Assembly (NCBI RefSeq): GCF_900106745.1
Contig: NZ_FNNV01000004.1
Location: 186,001 to 250,000, forward strand
Direction: 5' to 3'
Source of the DNA: Paenibacillus sp. CF384
Lineage (GTDB): Bacteria > Bacillota > Bacilli > Paenibacillales > Paenibacillaceae
DNA: 64,000 bases
Positions 1-9,144 of the stretch are shown here, piece by piece (the stretch's first letter is position 1; every line of letters starts with the position of its first letter). Made by a program: the position numbers and the translations under genes. The notes below the pieces were generated by a model. That model ran no database searches and had not been told where the DNA came from. It saw nothing but the letters and a program-made list of their open reading frames with translations.

Positions 1-2184
1 GCCGCGCATCATAACTTCATGGTTACCGCGGCGGGAGCCGTAGGAGTTGAAATCTACTTTATCTACGCCGTGTTTGATCAAGTACTCGCCTGCAGGGCTG
101 TCAGACTTGATGTTACCAGCCGGCGAAATATGGTCAGTCGTAACGGAATCGCCAAGAAGCGCGAGTACGCTCGAAGATTTGATGTCTGCGATGTCGCCGA
201 TGTCAGCGCCAAGGCCTTCGAAGAACGGCGGGTTCTGGATATAAGTGGATTTGTCATCCCACTCGTAGCTTTCGCCTGTCGGTACATCGATTGCGTTCCA
301 ACGCTCATTCTGCGTAAATACGTTCGCGTATTTGTCGCGGAACATGTCAGGACCCATTGCCGCAGCAATTGTATCCGCGATTTCTTTGGATGTTGGCCAG
401 ATGTCTTTCAAGTATACAGGCTCGTTCTTGCTGTCATAACCGATTGGATCGGAAGACAGGTCGATGTTCACTGTACCTGCAAGCGCGTAAGCAACAACCA
501 GCGGCGGAGATGCCAGGTAGTTGGCTTTCACTTGAGCGTGAACGCGGCCTTCAAAGTTACGGTTACCGGAAAGAACAGCCGCAACCGTCATATCGTTATC
601 CGCGATTGCTTTGCTTACTTCATCCGGAAGCGGACCGGAGTTACCGATACAAGTTGCGCAGCCATAGCCGGCAACGTGGAAGCCAAGTGCTTCAAGGGAC
701 TCAAGCAGGTTCGCTCTCTTCAGGTATTCAGTAACAACCAGGGAACCCGGTGTTAGGGAGCTCTTCACGTAAGCCGGTTTCTTCAAACCACGCTCAACAG
801 CTTTCTTCGCTACGAGTGCAGCGCCGAGCATTACGCTTGGGTTGGATGTATTCGTACAGCTTGTGATAGCTGCGATTACAACTGCGCCTGTACCCATTTT
901 GCTAACTTGGCCGTTCGTGTGTTTCACTTCTACGAATTCTTCGATCTTGTTGTCGCTCAGACCGTAGCCGCCTTTGTCGATCGGCGTGCGGATGATGCTG
1001 TTGAACTCTTCTTTCATGTTCGTCAGCTCAACGCGGTCTTGCGGACGCTTCGGACCTGCAAGGGAAGGTACGATTGTGGACAAATCAAGCTCTACGATAT
1101 CGGAGAAAGTCGGCTCCGGCGTATCGTCTGTACGGAACATGTCTTGTGCTTTGTAATAAGCTTCAACGAGTGCGATTTGCTCTTCTTCGCGGCCGGTAGC
1201 ACGCAGGAAGTTGATTGTTTCGCTGTCAACCGGGAAGAAACCGACTGTAGCGCCATACTCAGGAGCCATGTTAGCTACTGTTGCACGGTCAGCAAGGCTG
1301 ATGTTGGACAAACCAGGGCCGAAGAACTCGACGAATTTGCCAACTACGCCTTTCTTGCGAAGGATTTGTGTAACTGTCAGTGCAAGGTCAGTCGCTGTGG
1401 AGCCTTCTGCCAAGCTGCCTGTAAGGCGGAAGCCGATAACTTCCGGTGTAACGAAGTAAAGCGGTTGGCCAAGCATACCTGCTTCTGCTTCGATACCGCC
1501 AACGCCCCAGCCGACTACGCCAAGACCGTTGATCATCGTTGTATGGGAATCCGTACCTACAAGGGAATCCGGGTAAACGACAGTTTCGCCGTCGATGGAT
1601 TTCGTTGCTGCAACGGAAGCCAAGTACTCGAGGTTAACTTGGTGAACGATACCTGTTCCCGGTGGTACGGCGCGGAAGTTCTCGAATGCCGTTTGTGCCC
1701 AACGTAGGAAACGGTAACGCTCTCCGTTACGTTTGAATTCGATTTCGGTGTTGTACTCAAGCGCTTCAGGAGTACCGAAAGCATCAACCATTACCGAGTG
1801 GTCGATTACAAGGTCAACCGGAACGAGCGGGTTGATTTGTTTCGGGTCGCCGCCTGATTTCTTCACGGTATCGCGCATTGCTGCCAGATCGACTACAACC
1901 GGTACGCCGGTGAAGTCCTGCAGTACGATACGTGCAGGGATGAATGGAATTTCTTTGTCTTCGCGGCCATCAGCCCAAGTTGCAAGCTGCTTGACATGTT
2001 CTTTCGTAATTGCGCGACCGTCGAATTGACGGACAGCTGCTTCAAGAAGCACTCTGATGGAGAAAGGGAGCTTCGAGATTTTCCCCAGGCCTTGCTCTTC
2101 CAGACCGCCCAAGCGGTAGTAAGCATATGGCTTACCGCCGACTTCAAGCGATTCGCGAACGGAGTATTCGTTTTGTTGTGTCAT
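1..2184 (-). CDS. acnA: Aconitate hydratase AcnA (C-terminus beyond the window)
   Basis: TCA-cycle aconitase interconverting citrate and isocitrate through a 4Fe-4S cluster; the Firmicute enzyme (CitB/AcnA) can also act as an RNA-binding regulator. Reading the minus strand from ATG at 2184 gives 728 codons with no stop, so about 170 residues of a usual ~900 are off the left edge. Visible family motifs include GTDSHTTM, the cluster cysteine in [11 protein letters not shown] near residue 443, the cysteine pair in CATCIGNSG near residue 508, and the swivel-domain start [13 protein letters not shown]. An AGGAGG site precedes the ATG at ideal spacing. It is transcribed away from the amidase gene. 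Very sure of the family. Confidence 0.97.
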   Translation of the reverse strand, partial: MTQQNEYSVRESLEVGGKPYAYYRLGGLEEQGLGKISKLPFSIRVLLEAAVRQFDGRAITKEHVKQLATWADGREDKEIPFIPARIVLQDFTGVPVVVDLAAMRDTVKKSGGDPKQINPLVPVDLVIDHSVMVDAFGTPEALEYNTEIEFKRNGERYRFLRWAQTAFENFRAVPPGTGIVHQVNLEYLASVAATKSIDGETVVYPDSLVGTDSHTTMINGLGVVGWGVGGIEAEAGMLGQPLYFVTPEVIGFRLTGSLAEGSTATDLALTVTQILRKKGVVGKFVEFFGPGLSNISLADRATVANMAPEYGATVGFFPVDSETINFLRATGREEEQIALVEAYYKAQDMFRTDDTPEPTFSDIVELDLSTIVPSLAGPKRPQDRVELTNMKEEFNSIIRTPIDKGGYGLSDNKIEEFVEVKHTNGQVSKMGTGAVVIAAITSCTNTSNPSVMLGAALVAKKAVERGLKKPAYVKSSLTPGSLVVTEYLKRANLLESLEALGFHVAGYGCATCIGNSGPLPDEVSKAIADNDMTVAAVLSGNRNFEGRVHAQVKANYLASPPLVVAYALAGTVNIDLSSDPIGYDSKNEPVYLKDIWPTSKEIADTIAAAMGPDMFRDKYANVFTQNERWNAIDVPTGESYEWDDKSTYIQNPPFFEGLGADIGDIADIKSSSVLALLGDSVTTDHISPAGNIKSDSPAGEYLIKHGVDKVDFNSYGSRRGNHEVMMRG

Positions 2185-2224
2185 TTGCAATTCGCGCCTC
2201 CTTGGCATCCATAATCATTTTGTG

Positions 2225-2241
2225 GTTTCACTGTGTGAAAC
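2225..2241. promoter_or_regulatory. Perfect 7-3-7 dyad in the acnA leader
   Basis: GTTTCAC-tgt-GTGAAAC lies 41-57 bp upstream of the acnA start codon. A TATACT-like -10 for acnA can be read on the minus strand at 2275-2270, which would put the dyad just downstream of the transcription start. That suits a repressor site, but the sequence does not match the CcpC consensus I know (ATAA-N7-TTAT). Role inferred only. Confidence 0.4.
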
Positions 2242-2426
2242 ACAATTTCAAAAAACATTTGATACCCTAAGTATAGCGTTTTTTATTCATATAAGAAAGT
2301 ATCAATTTGCCCTATACTTTGCTTATTTTTTGGGAAGAAACTTCAAGGTCTGTTTTATAGCTGGACACCTATCGTTTCTTCCTGAAAGTCCAAATATCAC
2401 CTTCCGGGTAAGATGTTTCGCCCGTT

Positions 2427-2458
2427 TTTACATGAATTCGCCGGCCTGCACATATAAT
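2427..2458 (+). promoter_or_regulatory. Possible promoter of the amidase-domain gene
   Basis: TTTACA at 2427-2432 and a perfect TATAAT at 2453-2458 are separated by 20 bp, longer than the 17 bp optimum. The -10 lies about 120 bp before the chosen start and overlaps the first in-frame ATG at 2457, which argues against that ATG being used. Confidence 0.4.
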
Positions 2459-2576
2459 GAACCAACTTTATCGGTCCAAGGAAAAATACGGCTATTGTCA
2501 CGCACGAGCCGCTCGCGCACGCAACTGGTGCTCGGTTCCGTGCTGTCCTTATGCCAGAAACAAGGAGGGAACCAGC

Positions 2577-3779
2577 GTGCCGCGAACGCGAATATGGGTC
2601 GGAACCAATAAACCTTCAGCACCGAGAAAGAGTACGGTGCAGAGCCGGGCGACTCTACTGGGAGCGGAACCGGGAAGCAGCGGCAAGCCGAGCCGCAGCC
2701 GCGAGCCTAAGTCGGAGTCGCCAACGTCCTCGCAGCAGACACAGCTTCAAGGCTGGAAGGCTGCTGTGCATCGTTACGTGAAGCTGTACAATCAAGCCGA
2801 AATCGACCGCTATGCGCCGCCGTTCGAAGAGATCATCCGGGATGAGGATCACTTGCACCGGTTTACGCAGCGGCTGGACCGTCTGCGTGAGCAGGAGCTG
2901 CTTCGCGGCGTTCTTCCTTCACGCAGCGAGACGAGCGCCGAGCTTATCCGGATCAGCGAGTCGAGCTCGCGGTCGGAAGTGGTGGTGCTTATTGAGCTGC
3001 GCATCAAACGAACCATGGATCATAATGGACGCACCTATCAGGAGGAACGCTGTGATCGCGAACGGCTGTGGCTGAGCGCCGAGGAAGACGATTACTTCAT
3101 CTCCCGAATCGAGCCGATTGTCTCGGAGCGGCGGCCGCGCTACAGCTCGTCCGATGCCATCCTTGCCGCCGAACTGATGCAGGAGCGGGAAGCTTCTTCC
3201 GGCAGTCAGCAGCAATCCATACCCTATATAAATTATGATGTTTTGCCGTTTTTCAAACATACTCGTGCAGGTGTCAGATATAGGAGGGATTTGGCGGCTG
3301 CTTATGCGGATCGTTGGTGGACCGAAGCTAATCCCGCGTATGAGAATTTTGAGGTAAATTGCACGAATTACGTGTCTCAATGTCTCTTTGCAGGCAGCGC
3401 ACCGATGAACTATACTGGTAAAAGGGATTCCGGCTGGTGGTACCGCGGCTTCAGCGGCGGCCGAGAAAATTGGAGCTACAGTTGGGCTGTATCCAATGCA
3501 CTGAAGACGTTGTTGTCGTCTTCTAACAGCTCGGCTTTGCGAGCGACTGTTGTCGATTCCGCCGATCAGCTTGCCCTTGGCGATGTGATCACGTATGACT
3601 GGAGCGGCGATAATCGCTTCCAGCACAGTACGGTTGTGACTGCATTCGATGCAGCCGGCATGCCGCTTGTGAATGCCAACACGGTTGCAAGCCGTCATCG
3701 ATATTGGGATTATCAGGATTCCTATGCATGGACGGAGCAGACGAAATACCGTTTTTTTCATATTGCGGATGAGTTTTAG
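2577..3779 (+). CDS. Amidase-domain protein (amidase_6 type)
   Basis: 400-residue protein whose C-terminal ~160 residues look like the Firmicute 'putative amidase domain' (amidase_6), a cysteine-dependent hydrolase fold. It shows the nucleophile region NCTNYVSQCLFAG, then GDVITYDW and the histidine region FQHSTVV. The N-terminal 60 residues are Ser/Pro/Arg-rich and low in complexity, and no signal peptide is visible. The reading frame is open from an ATG at 2457, but that codon sits in a -10 box and lacks a ribosome site; GTG at 2577 follows AAGGAGG, so I chose it. Substrate unknown; a cell-wall peptide is a guess from the fold. Divergent from acnA, upstream of ddl. Confidence 0.85.
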   Translation: MPRTRIWVGTNKPSAPRKSTVQSRATLLGAEPGSSGKPSRSREPKSESPTSSQQTQLQGWKAAVHRYVKLYNQAEIDRYAPPFEEIIRDEDHLHRFTQRLDRLREQELLRGVLPSRSETSAELIRISESSSRSEVVVLIELRIKRTMDHNGRTYQEERCDRERLWLSAEEDDYFISRIEPIVSERRPRYSSSDAILAAELMQEREASSGSQQQSIPYINYDVLPFFKHTRAGVRYRRDLAAAYADRWWTEANPAYENFEVNCTNYVSQCLFAGSAPMNYTGKRDSGWWYRGFSGGRENWSYSWAVSNALKTLLSSSNSSALRATVVDSADQLALGDVITYDWSGDNRFQHSTVVTAFDAAGMPLVNANTVASRHRYWDYQDSYAWTEQTKYRFFHIADEF

Positions 3780-3808
3780 CTGCGCATTAACCCAGGTGAG
3801 TATGACAA

Positions 3809-3822
3809 CCCATACGTATGGG
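3809..3822. promoter_or_regulatory. 14-bp perfect palindrome upstream of ddl
   Basis: CCCATACGTATGGG lies 29-42 bp before the ddl start codon and 30 bp after the amidase stop. It has no U-tract, so it is more likely a protein site than a terminator. No matching regulator is recognised. Confidence 0.35.
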
Positions 3823-3850
3823 AATTTTAACATAACCGGAGGATTGAATC

Positions 3851-5044
3851 ATGGGGGAGAAAGTGCGCGTAGGACTTGTTTACGGAGGACGCTCAGGCGA
3901 GCACGAGGTCTCTCTACAAACCGCTCTTGCGGTCATGAAAGCTTTTGACTACAGCAAATACGAAATTAAACCTTTCTATATTAGCAAAGACGGCGAGTGG
4001 CGCGCAGGGGATACGCTGCTGGCTGCGCCAAGCGGTCTGGAGCAGCTGCGCCTTGCCGGCGGCGATGCGATTATCGGTACGGGAGCGTTAATGCCGGTAT
4101 TCGGAGGACAATTGTCGGAGCTTCAAGATGCGTCTATCGACATCTCTTCGGTACCCGGAGCTGTGACGATCTCTTCCGTGGGCCAACAGGTGGATGCGGC
4201 CGAAGCGGCTGATGATGGTCAAATTGACGTCGTATTCCCGCTGCTGCACGGTACATTCGGTGAAGACGGCACGATCCAAGGTTTATTCGAGATGGCGAAC
4301 ATCCCGTATGTTGGGGCAGGCGTTCTGGCTTCGGCAGTCGGCATGGACAAAATCACGATGAAGAAAGTTTTCGCGCAAGAAGGCTTACCTCAGTGTGTGT
4401 TCCGCTACTTCAACCGCACGCAGTGGCAGAAGGATACGGAATTCTATATTATGGAAATCGAAACTGCGCTTGGCTATCCCTGCTTCGTAAAACCGGCGAA
4501 CCTTGGCTCGAGCGTTGGAATTTCTAAAGCTCGCAACCGGGAAGAACTGATCGCAGCTGTGGATTATGCGCTTCGCTTTGACCGTAAAGTCATCGTCGAA
4601 GAGTTCGTGGACGCGCGTGAAATCGAAGTGAGCGTGCTTGGCAACGATGAGCCTCGTGCTTCGGTTGTCGGTGAGATTACTTCTTCCAGCGAGTTCTACG
4701 ACTATAAGGCGAAATACATCGATGGTAAATCAATGATGCATATTCCGGCCAACATCCCGGCTGAAGTATCAGATTCCGTCCGCGAAATGGCGCTTCGCGC
4801 GTTCCTTGCGATTGACGGCTCCGGTTTGTCGCGTGTCGACTTCTTCATGCGCAAGGAAGATGGCCAGCTGTTCATCAATGAAGTGAATACGATGCCCGGC
4901 TTCACGCCGTACAGCATGTATCCGCTGATGTGGAAGGAAAGCGGCGTTCCGTACACGGAACTTCTCGATACATTGATCGCGCTCGCGATCGAGCGTCACG
5001 CAGAAAAGCAGCTGATCGATTATAGCGGAGGAACGCCGGCTTAA
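3851..5044 (+). CDS. ddl: D-alanine--D-alanine ligase
   Basis: ATP-grasp ligase making the D-Ala-D-Ala dipeptide for peptidoglycan precursors in the cytosol. The protein is 397 residues against roughly 350-370 in most relatives, with the extra length in the N-terminal third (residues ~50-115). Motifs: GGRSGEHEVSL near the start, MDKITMKKVFAQEGLP, the omega-loop FYDYKAKYIDG and the C-terminal EVNTMPGFTPYSMYP. The Tyr in the KY of that loop is what D-Ala-D-Ala ligases carry, whereas D-lactate ligases have Phe, so ordinary specificity is expected. The ribosome site CGGAGGA precedes ATG 3851. Transcribed alone or with the amidase gene 71 bp upstream. Confidence 0.96.
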   Translation: MGEKVRVGLVYGGRSGEHEVSLQTALAVMKAFDYSKYEIKPFYISKDGEWRAGDTLLAAPSGLEQLRLAGGDAIIGTGALMPVFGGQLSELQDASIDISSVPGAVTISSVGQQVDAAEAADDGQIDVVFPLLHGTFGEDGTIQGLFEMANIPYVGAGVLASAVGMDKITMKKVFAQEGLPQCVFRYFNRTQWQKDTEFYIMEIETALGYPCFVKPANLGSSVGISKARNREELIAAVDYALRFDRKVIVEEFVDAREIEVSVLGNDEPRASVVGEITSSSEFYDYKAKYIDGKSMMHIPANIPAEVSDSVREMALRAFLAIDGSGLSRVDFFMRKEDGQLFINEVNTMPGFTPYSMYPLMWKESGVPYTELLDTLIALAIERHAEKQLIDYSGGTPA

Positions 5045-5248
5045 GAGCCGGTATCCCCCGTTTTTTTGTAGGTTGGCGAGCAGCGCAGCAGGCGTGCTGT
5101 GGGGCGTGCTGTGCGCCGTGCGCCGCAGTGGCGCGGCGGGTGCCGGTGGCGCCTGCAAGAGCAGCGTAGGCGCGACAAGTTGGCTGCCCGCTGCGGCTGG
5201 CGCTGCTCCCAGCTAGCGGTCAGTTCGTTGACCACCCCCGCGGAGGTA
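5045..5248. other. GC-rich gene-free stretch after ddl
   Basis: Directly after the ddl stop, a CCGGCTT/AGCCGG hairpin is followed ten bases later by seven T, a weak terminator candidate. From about 5070 to 5215 the DNA is GC-rich with repeated GCGCAGC/GCGTGCTG motifs. No gene is supported here. The four-box repeat locus begins at 5249. Confidence 0.4.
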
Positions 5249-5433
5249 ATGTTGCATATTGTGCAACATTTTAGCTCGTTTGTAGCTGAAAATAGGAAAA
5301 TGTTGTATGAAGTGCAACATGTTGTGGACAATTGAGTCTAGAAGCGCTCCTCCTAGAGGAAATGTTGCAATTGATGCAACATTTCCTGTCCTAGTTAGCT
5401 AAATGCGTAAAAGTGTTGCATATTGTGCAACAT
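5249..5433. repeat. 185-bp four-box palindromic repeat locus (TGTTGC class)
   Basis: Four copies of a 21-bp palindromic box, ATGTTGC-N7-GCAACAT, begin at 5249, 5300, 5362 and 5413, giving spacings of 51, 62 and 51 bp. Copies 2 and 4 carry single-base changes. The locus lies between co-directional ddl and the small gene at 5652. A second locus with the same box and identical spacings is at 22900-23084. No coding capacity or transposase is associated. Confidence 0.9.
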
Positions 5434-5651
5434 TTTCTCCCCGCCCGATTTACTTTGGTACGGTGGAGGTTCGCGCAGCTCGCGCAGCTACTAGCGAGCG
5501 GTCCGTTCGCTTGTGCAACATAGCCGCGCGCGATCCAACTAGACGGCAATCGATGGACATGCTGTGTATGTCGGGAAAGGGAAAGCGCGGCATTTAGAGT
5601 TTTTATGGCAAAGATACATACCTAAACTAACGATTATTGGGAGGTTTGTTC
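5434..5651. other. Gene-free stretch before the uvsE gene pair
   Basis: Holds scattered CGCGCAGC-type words near 5470-5490 and no convincing open frame. The ribosome site TTGGGAGG of the next gene lies at its end. No strong promoter was recognised. Confidence 0.35.
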
Positions 5652-5969
5652 ATGGGATTCCAAACCGAATTTAACTCCGTATGCAAATTTAAATCCAAGC
5701 AAGAGCTGTACGAGCTGCTGGAATACGGCCGCGGCAAAATGGTCAAGAGCGGCTTCCGCGTCTACCCGACCGGTCAGAAGGTAATTGCTTATACACCTGA
5801 GAACGAGGCGATTGCAATCGTGAAAATTCGCGTCTCTATTGCTGAAATTAATTTTCAAGGCGAGGAAGTAACTGAAGTGGAAATGGAGCTCGTTCGTAAG
5901 CTGACGGAGGAAGAAGCGCGCGTGCAGACGGCGCTGGCTTATGAAATGTTCTTCGGGGATCAGGCATGA
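5652..5969 (+). CDS. Small conserved-looking protein upstream of uvsE
   Basis: 105-residue soluble protein of unknown function. It reads as a compact alpha/beta domain: charged N-terminal strand and helix (FNSVCKFKSKQELYELLEYG), a central basic segment (GFRVYPTGQKVIAYTP) and an acidic C-terminal helix. No signal peptide, membrane segment or metal motif is visible. It may belong to a small Bacillus DUF family (DUF2584-like patterns come to mind), but I cannot confirm this. GGGAGG lies seven bases before ATG 5652, so the TTG at 5637 is unlikely. Its stop overlaps the uvsE start as ATGA, which implies translational coupling and perhaps a shared repair role. Confidence 0.8.
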   Translation: MGFQTEFNSVCKFKSKQELYELLEYGRGKMVKSGFRVYPTGQKVIAYTPENEAIAIVKIRVSIAEINFQGEEVTEVEMELVRKLTEEEARVQTALAYEMFFGDQA

Positions 5970-6967
5970 TTGTTCGCTTCGGCTTCGTTGCCATGAGCGT
6001 ACTGCTGGAGAATGCTTCGCCTTCACGGACGATGACGTATGCGACGTTCTCCAAGCTGGATGATCGGGAGGCTGCACTTCGCAGACTGGAGCGGATTGCG
6101 GAGGATAATCTCCGCACGACGCTTCGTTTGATGCGGCACTGCGTGGGTCACGACGTGTTTGTCTATCGCATGACCTCTAAGATCATTCCGCTTGCTACCC
6201 ATGATGCGCTGAAGGATTGGGATCCGTATCCGCCGCTCGAGCAAGCTTTTGCCGAGATTGGGCAGTATGCGAAGGAGAAGGGGATGCGGCTTTCATTTCA
6301 TCCCGACCACTTCTGCGTATTCAGCACGCCAAGGCCAGAGGTCCTGGCGAAGTCCAAGGAGGATCTGGAGTATCACGTTCGGATGCTGGAGCATATGGGG
6401 CTCGATGAGTCGGCGAAGTGCAACATCCATGTCGGCGGTGCGTATGGGGACAAGCCTACGTCTGCCGAGCGGTTCGTGCAGCAGTTCGGTCAGCTGGACA
6501 ATCGAATTCGCAACAGGGTCACACTTGAGAATGACGACAAAACGTTCACCGTCCGCGAAACGCTTGGCGCTGCCGAAGCGGTCGGAACACCGATGGTACT
6601 AGATATCCATCATCATGCGGTCAATGACGGGGGAGAAACGGACAGTACGCTGTATGGCGAGCTATGGCCGCGCATTCTGCGGACATGGACGGGGCCGGAT
6701 GGACAGCCTTTGGCACTGCCGCCAAAGCTGCATGTATCCAGTCCTAAGAGCGAGCGCGATCCGCGCGGCCATGCCGACAATGTCGACGTAGGTCCGCTGC
6801 TGCGGTTTCTGCGGGAAACGGCCGGCTCGGTCGATCAGTTGGACGTTATGATTGAAGCGAAACAGAAGGATGCGGCATTGCTGCAGCTCATGGCGGATAT
6901 GCGCCAGTTGGAAGCAGAAGGAGCGGGCATTCGCGTTATCAACGGCGGCAGTATTGAGATCACCTAA
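5966..6967 (+). CDS. uvsE: UV DNA damage endonuclease
   Basis: UvdE/UvsE family TIM-barrel endonuclease that nicks 5' of UV photoproducts, an alternative to nucleotide excision repair. The 333 residues carry the family order of metal-binding motifs: MIVRFGFVAMS at the start, SFHPDHFCVF near residue 112, NIHVGGAYGDK, TLENDD, LDIHHHAVN, KLHVSSPK and the C-terminal DVMIEAKQKD. The conserved His, Glu and Asp positions are all present, so it should be active. The start overlaps the upstream stop by four bases. A strong terminator follows at once. Confidence 0.95.
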   Translation: MIVRFGFVAMSVLLENASPSRTMTYATFSKLDDREAALRRLERIAEDNLRTTLRLMRHCVGHDVFVYRMTSKIIPLATHDALKDWDPYPPLEQAFAEIGQYAKEKGMRLSFHPDHFCVFSTPRPEVLAKSKEDLEYHVRMLEHMGLDESAKCNIHVGGAYGDKPTSAERFVQQFGQLDNRIRNRVTLENDDKTFTVRETLGAAEAVGTPMVLDIHHHAVNDGGETDSTLYGELWPRILRTWTGPDGQPLALPPKLHVSSPKSERDPRGHADNVDVGPLLRFLRETAGSVDQLDVMIEAKQKDAALLQLMADMRQLEAEGAGIRVINGGSIEIT

Positions 6968-7012
6968 GGGATAGGAAAAGCTTGATCTTTTCCGTCCCTT
7001 AGGTTATTTTTG
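6963..7012 (+). terminator. Terminator of the uvsE gene pair
   Basis: CCTAAGGGA at 6963 pairs with TCCCTTAGG ending at 7003, with an inner GGAAAAG/CTTTTCC stem, followed by a T-rich tail. The stem begins inside the uvsE stop codon. Confidence 0.85.
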
Positions 7013-7110
7013 GTTAAGGAAGCGCTATCATTTCCGGGATTTCTAAGGTGCAATCACACCCTGGTCAATCATCATGGGCTCACAAATATTCTCGAGAGGA
7101 TTGTGAAACG

Positions 7111-7881
7111 ATGAATGGATTATTAGCAGGGAAAAATGTGCTTGTGATGGGTGTGGCGAATGACCGCAGTATTGCCTGGGCGATTGCCCAGTCGCTTGCT
7201 GCACAGGGGGCTCGCCTAGCTTTTACATACGAGAATGAGCGCGTAGAGGAACGGGTACGCAAGCTGGCGGAGACGATTCCGGGGTCCTTATTCCTCCAGT
7301 GCAATGTTACGGTGGATGAAGAAATCGAATCGCTCGCGGTTCAGTTGAAAGAATCGTTCGGCGTGCTGCATGGTCTAGTTCACAGTATCGCTTTTGCAAA
7401 GACAGAAGAGCTTGACGGCATGTTCGTCGACACTTCACGTGCCGGCTTCGCTCTGGCGCACGACATCAGCGCTTACTCGCTTGCAGCTGTAGCACAGCGC
7501 GTCTATCCGCTGATGACCGAAGGCGGCAGCATCATGACGATGACGTACCTCGGTGCCGAGCGTGCGCTTCGCAATTACAATGTCATGGGCGTGGCGAAGG
7601 CAGCGTTGGAAGCCTCCGTGCGTTATCTCGCTGCAGATCTGGGGCCGCACAACATTCGCGTCAACGCGGTTTCGGCAGGTCCAATCCGGACGCTGGCTGC
7701 TAAGGGAATCAAGGATTTCAACTCGATCCTGCGCCAAGTAGAGGAGAAATCCCCTCTTCGCAAAACGACAGAAGCCGCAGAAGTCGGCGATACGGCGATG
7801 TTCCTGCTCAGCCATCTGTCCCGCGGGATTACAGGCGAAATCATTTATGTGGATAATGGGTATAATATTGTCGGGGTATAA
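7111..7881 (+). CDS. fabI: Enoyl-[acyl-carrier-protein] reductase (FabI type)
   Basis: Last reductive step of the fatty-acid elongation cycle, an NAD(P)H-dependent SDR enzyme and the triclosan target class. The 256-residue product has the FabI nucleotide motif GVANDRSIAWAIAQ near residue 14, the HSIAF strand, and the catalytic pair Tyr-x6-Lys in YNVMGVAK. The specificity region NAVSAGPIRTLAAKGI is typical of FabI, not FabL or FabV. The frame is open upstream to 7048, but ATG 7111 gives the normal family length and is preceded by GAGAGGATT. Single gene between two terminators. Confidence 0.95.
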   Translation: MNGLLAGKNVLVMGVANDRSIAWAIAQSLAAQGARLAFTYENERVEERVRKLAETIPGSLFLQCNVTVDEEIESLAVQLKESFGVLHGLVHSIAFAKTEELDGMFVDTSRAGFALAHDISAYSLAAVAQRVYPLMTEGGSIMTMTYLGAERALRNYNVMGVAKAALEASVRYLAADLGPHNIRVNAVSAGPIRTLAAKGIKDFNSILRQVEEKSPLRKTTEAAEVGDTAMFLLSHLSRGITGEIIYVDNGYNIVGV

Positions 7882-7900
7882 CGCGATAGTGTGATGATAA

Positions 7901-7960
7901 AAGGCGATCCTTGAGGGATGCCGGCGTGAGTCGGTTTCTACTCCAGGGTCGTCTTATTTT
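7901..7960 (+). terminator. Terminator after fabI
   Basis: AAGGCGATCCTTGAG at 7901 pairs with CTCCAGGGTCGTCTT at 7941, a 15-bp arm with a few wobble or mismatched positions, followed by ATTTTAT. Confidence 0.7.
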
Positions 7961-8202
7961 ATGCCACACGCGATACGAAATGTATTCGGATAGTGGTTAC
8001 TATGTTCCCGGGACATGAACAGTTTGTGTATGCATCTGTAAAATGATAAACTTTTCAAGATGTTTACTAAAAAATAATAAACAGCTGTAGTACTGGCGTG
8101 TATGCGTTTACGATTTATACTTATATGTAGAAACTTTGCCCAAGCGCCAACGTATAGTAGTAAGACATTTATGAACTCATAGGAAAGTAGCGTGGTATAA
8201 CC
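7961..8202. other. Gene-free AT-rich stretch upstream of the inositol phosphatase gene
   Basis: About 240 bp of AT-rich DNA without repeats or a supported open frame. It presumably holds the promoter of the gene at 8203, but no clear -35/-10 pair could be chosen. Confidence 0.4.
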
Positions 8203-9045
8203 ATGAGTGAACAGGTTATCGGAGGGAAGAGCTTTACCGCTGTTGCGATCAATTGTGCAGCGAAAGCCGGAGAATGGATAAAGACGAAGCTTGGCAACCA
8301 TACAAGCCTTTCGCTTAAATATTCCGCGCAAGATTTAGTCACGGAAGTGGATAAAGGCGCGGAGGCAATGATTCGCAATCTCATTATGACGCATTTCCCT
8401 CAGCATTCTTTTCTGGGTGAGGAAGGCGTGCAGCCGGGGCCGGAGGCATCGACCAAGGCACTGCAAAGCGTTCGAGATGCGGAGTATCTATGGATCGTAG
8501 ATCCGCTGGACGGGACGACGAACTTCGTACATAGCTTCCCGTTCTTCTCGGTATCGATTGCGCTTGCGTACAAAGGAGATATTATCGTCGGCGTGGTGTA
8601 TGATCCCATCCGAGACGAATTGTTCGTAGCCGAGAAGGGCAAAGGCGCATATGTGCGCGGTCGCCGTATGGGTGTTTCCGCGGAGGAAACACTGCGTGAG
8701 AGCTTAATTGCGACAGGCTTCCCGGCGGATCAAGAGTATGCGCTTCCACTCAATATGAGGGGGCTTCAAGCGCTGGTACCGCAAGTGCGTAATATTCGTT
8801 CCGGCGGCTCGGCTGCGCTGCATATGGCTTATGTTGCATCCGGACGGCTCAGCGGCTTTTGGGAATACGGTCTTAATTCATGGGATCTAGCGGCAGGCTC
8901 GCTGCTGATTACAGAATCCGGCGGACGGGTAACGGATGTAAAAGGCAGTCCATATGATCTGGGTATACGCCATGTGGCCGCTTCGAACGGACATATTCAT
9001 GACGAGTTTGTGCAAGCGCTCCAGCAAGCGGAATCAGGCAGCTAA
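8203..9045 (+). CDS. Inositol monophosphatase family protein
   Basis: Mg-dependent sugar/inositol phosphatase fold, 280 residues. The metal-binding signatures are intact: SFLGEEG near residue 70, DPLDGTTNF near residue 103 and the C-terminal SWDLAAGSLLITESGG. Family members dephosphorylate inositol-1-phosphate, 3'-phosphoadenosine phosphate or similar small substrates, and the sequence alone does not decide which. Residues ~1-20 form the usual amphipathic first helix. ATG 8203 is preceded by an AGGAAAG weak ribosome site. Single gene with its own terminator. Confidence 0.92.
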   Translation: MSEQVIGGKSFTAVAINCAAKAGEWIKTKLGNHTSLSLKYSAQDLVTEVDKGAEAMIRNLIMTHFPQHSFLGEEGVQPGPEASTKALQSVRDAEYLWIVDPLDGTTNFVHSFPFFSVSIALAYKGDIIVGVVYDPIRDELFVAEKGKGAYVRGRRMGVSAEETLRESLIATGFPADQEYALPLNMRGLQALVPQVRNIRSGGSAALHMAYVASGRLSGFWEYGLNSWDLAAGSLLITESGGRVTDVKGSPYDLGIRHVAASNGHIHDEFVQALQQAESGS

Positions 9046-9051
9046 GTGAAG

Positions 9052-9100
9052 AGAACGTCTCTGCAACCGTCAAGTATGACGGGAGAAGAGGCGTTCTTTT
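9052..9100 (+). terminator. Terminator after the inositol phosphatase gene
   Basis: AGAACGTCTCT pairs with AGAGGCGTTCT, one mismatch, and ends in TTTT. An inner CCGTCA/TGACGG hairpin lies in the loop. Confidence 0.75.
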
Positions 9101-9144
9101 GCATATGATAGCGTAAGAAGCTTTCATGAGGGGAGGCGGGCAGG

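Noticed and set aside
2919-3833. 304-codon minus-strand frame opposite the amidase gene
   Set aside because: The plus strand encodes a recognisable amidase domain with a ribosome site; the antisense frame matches nothing.
7048-7110. Extended N-terminus for the enoyl reductase
   Set aside because: Upstream codons lack a ribosome site and would add 21 residues not typical of FabI; ATG 7111 fits length and spacing.
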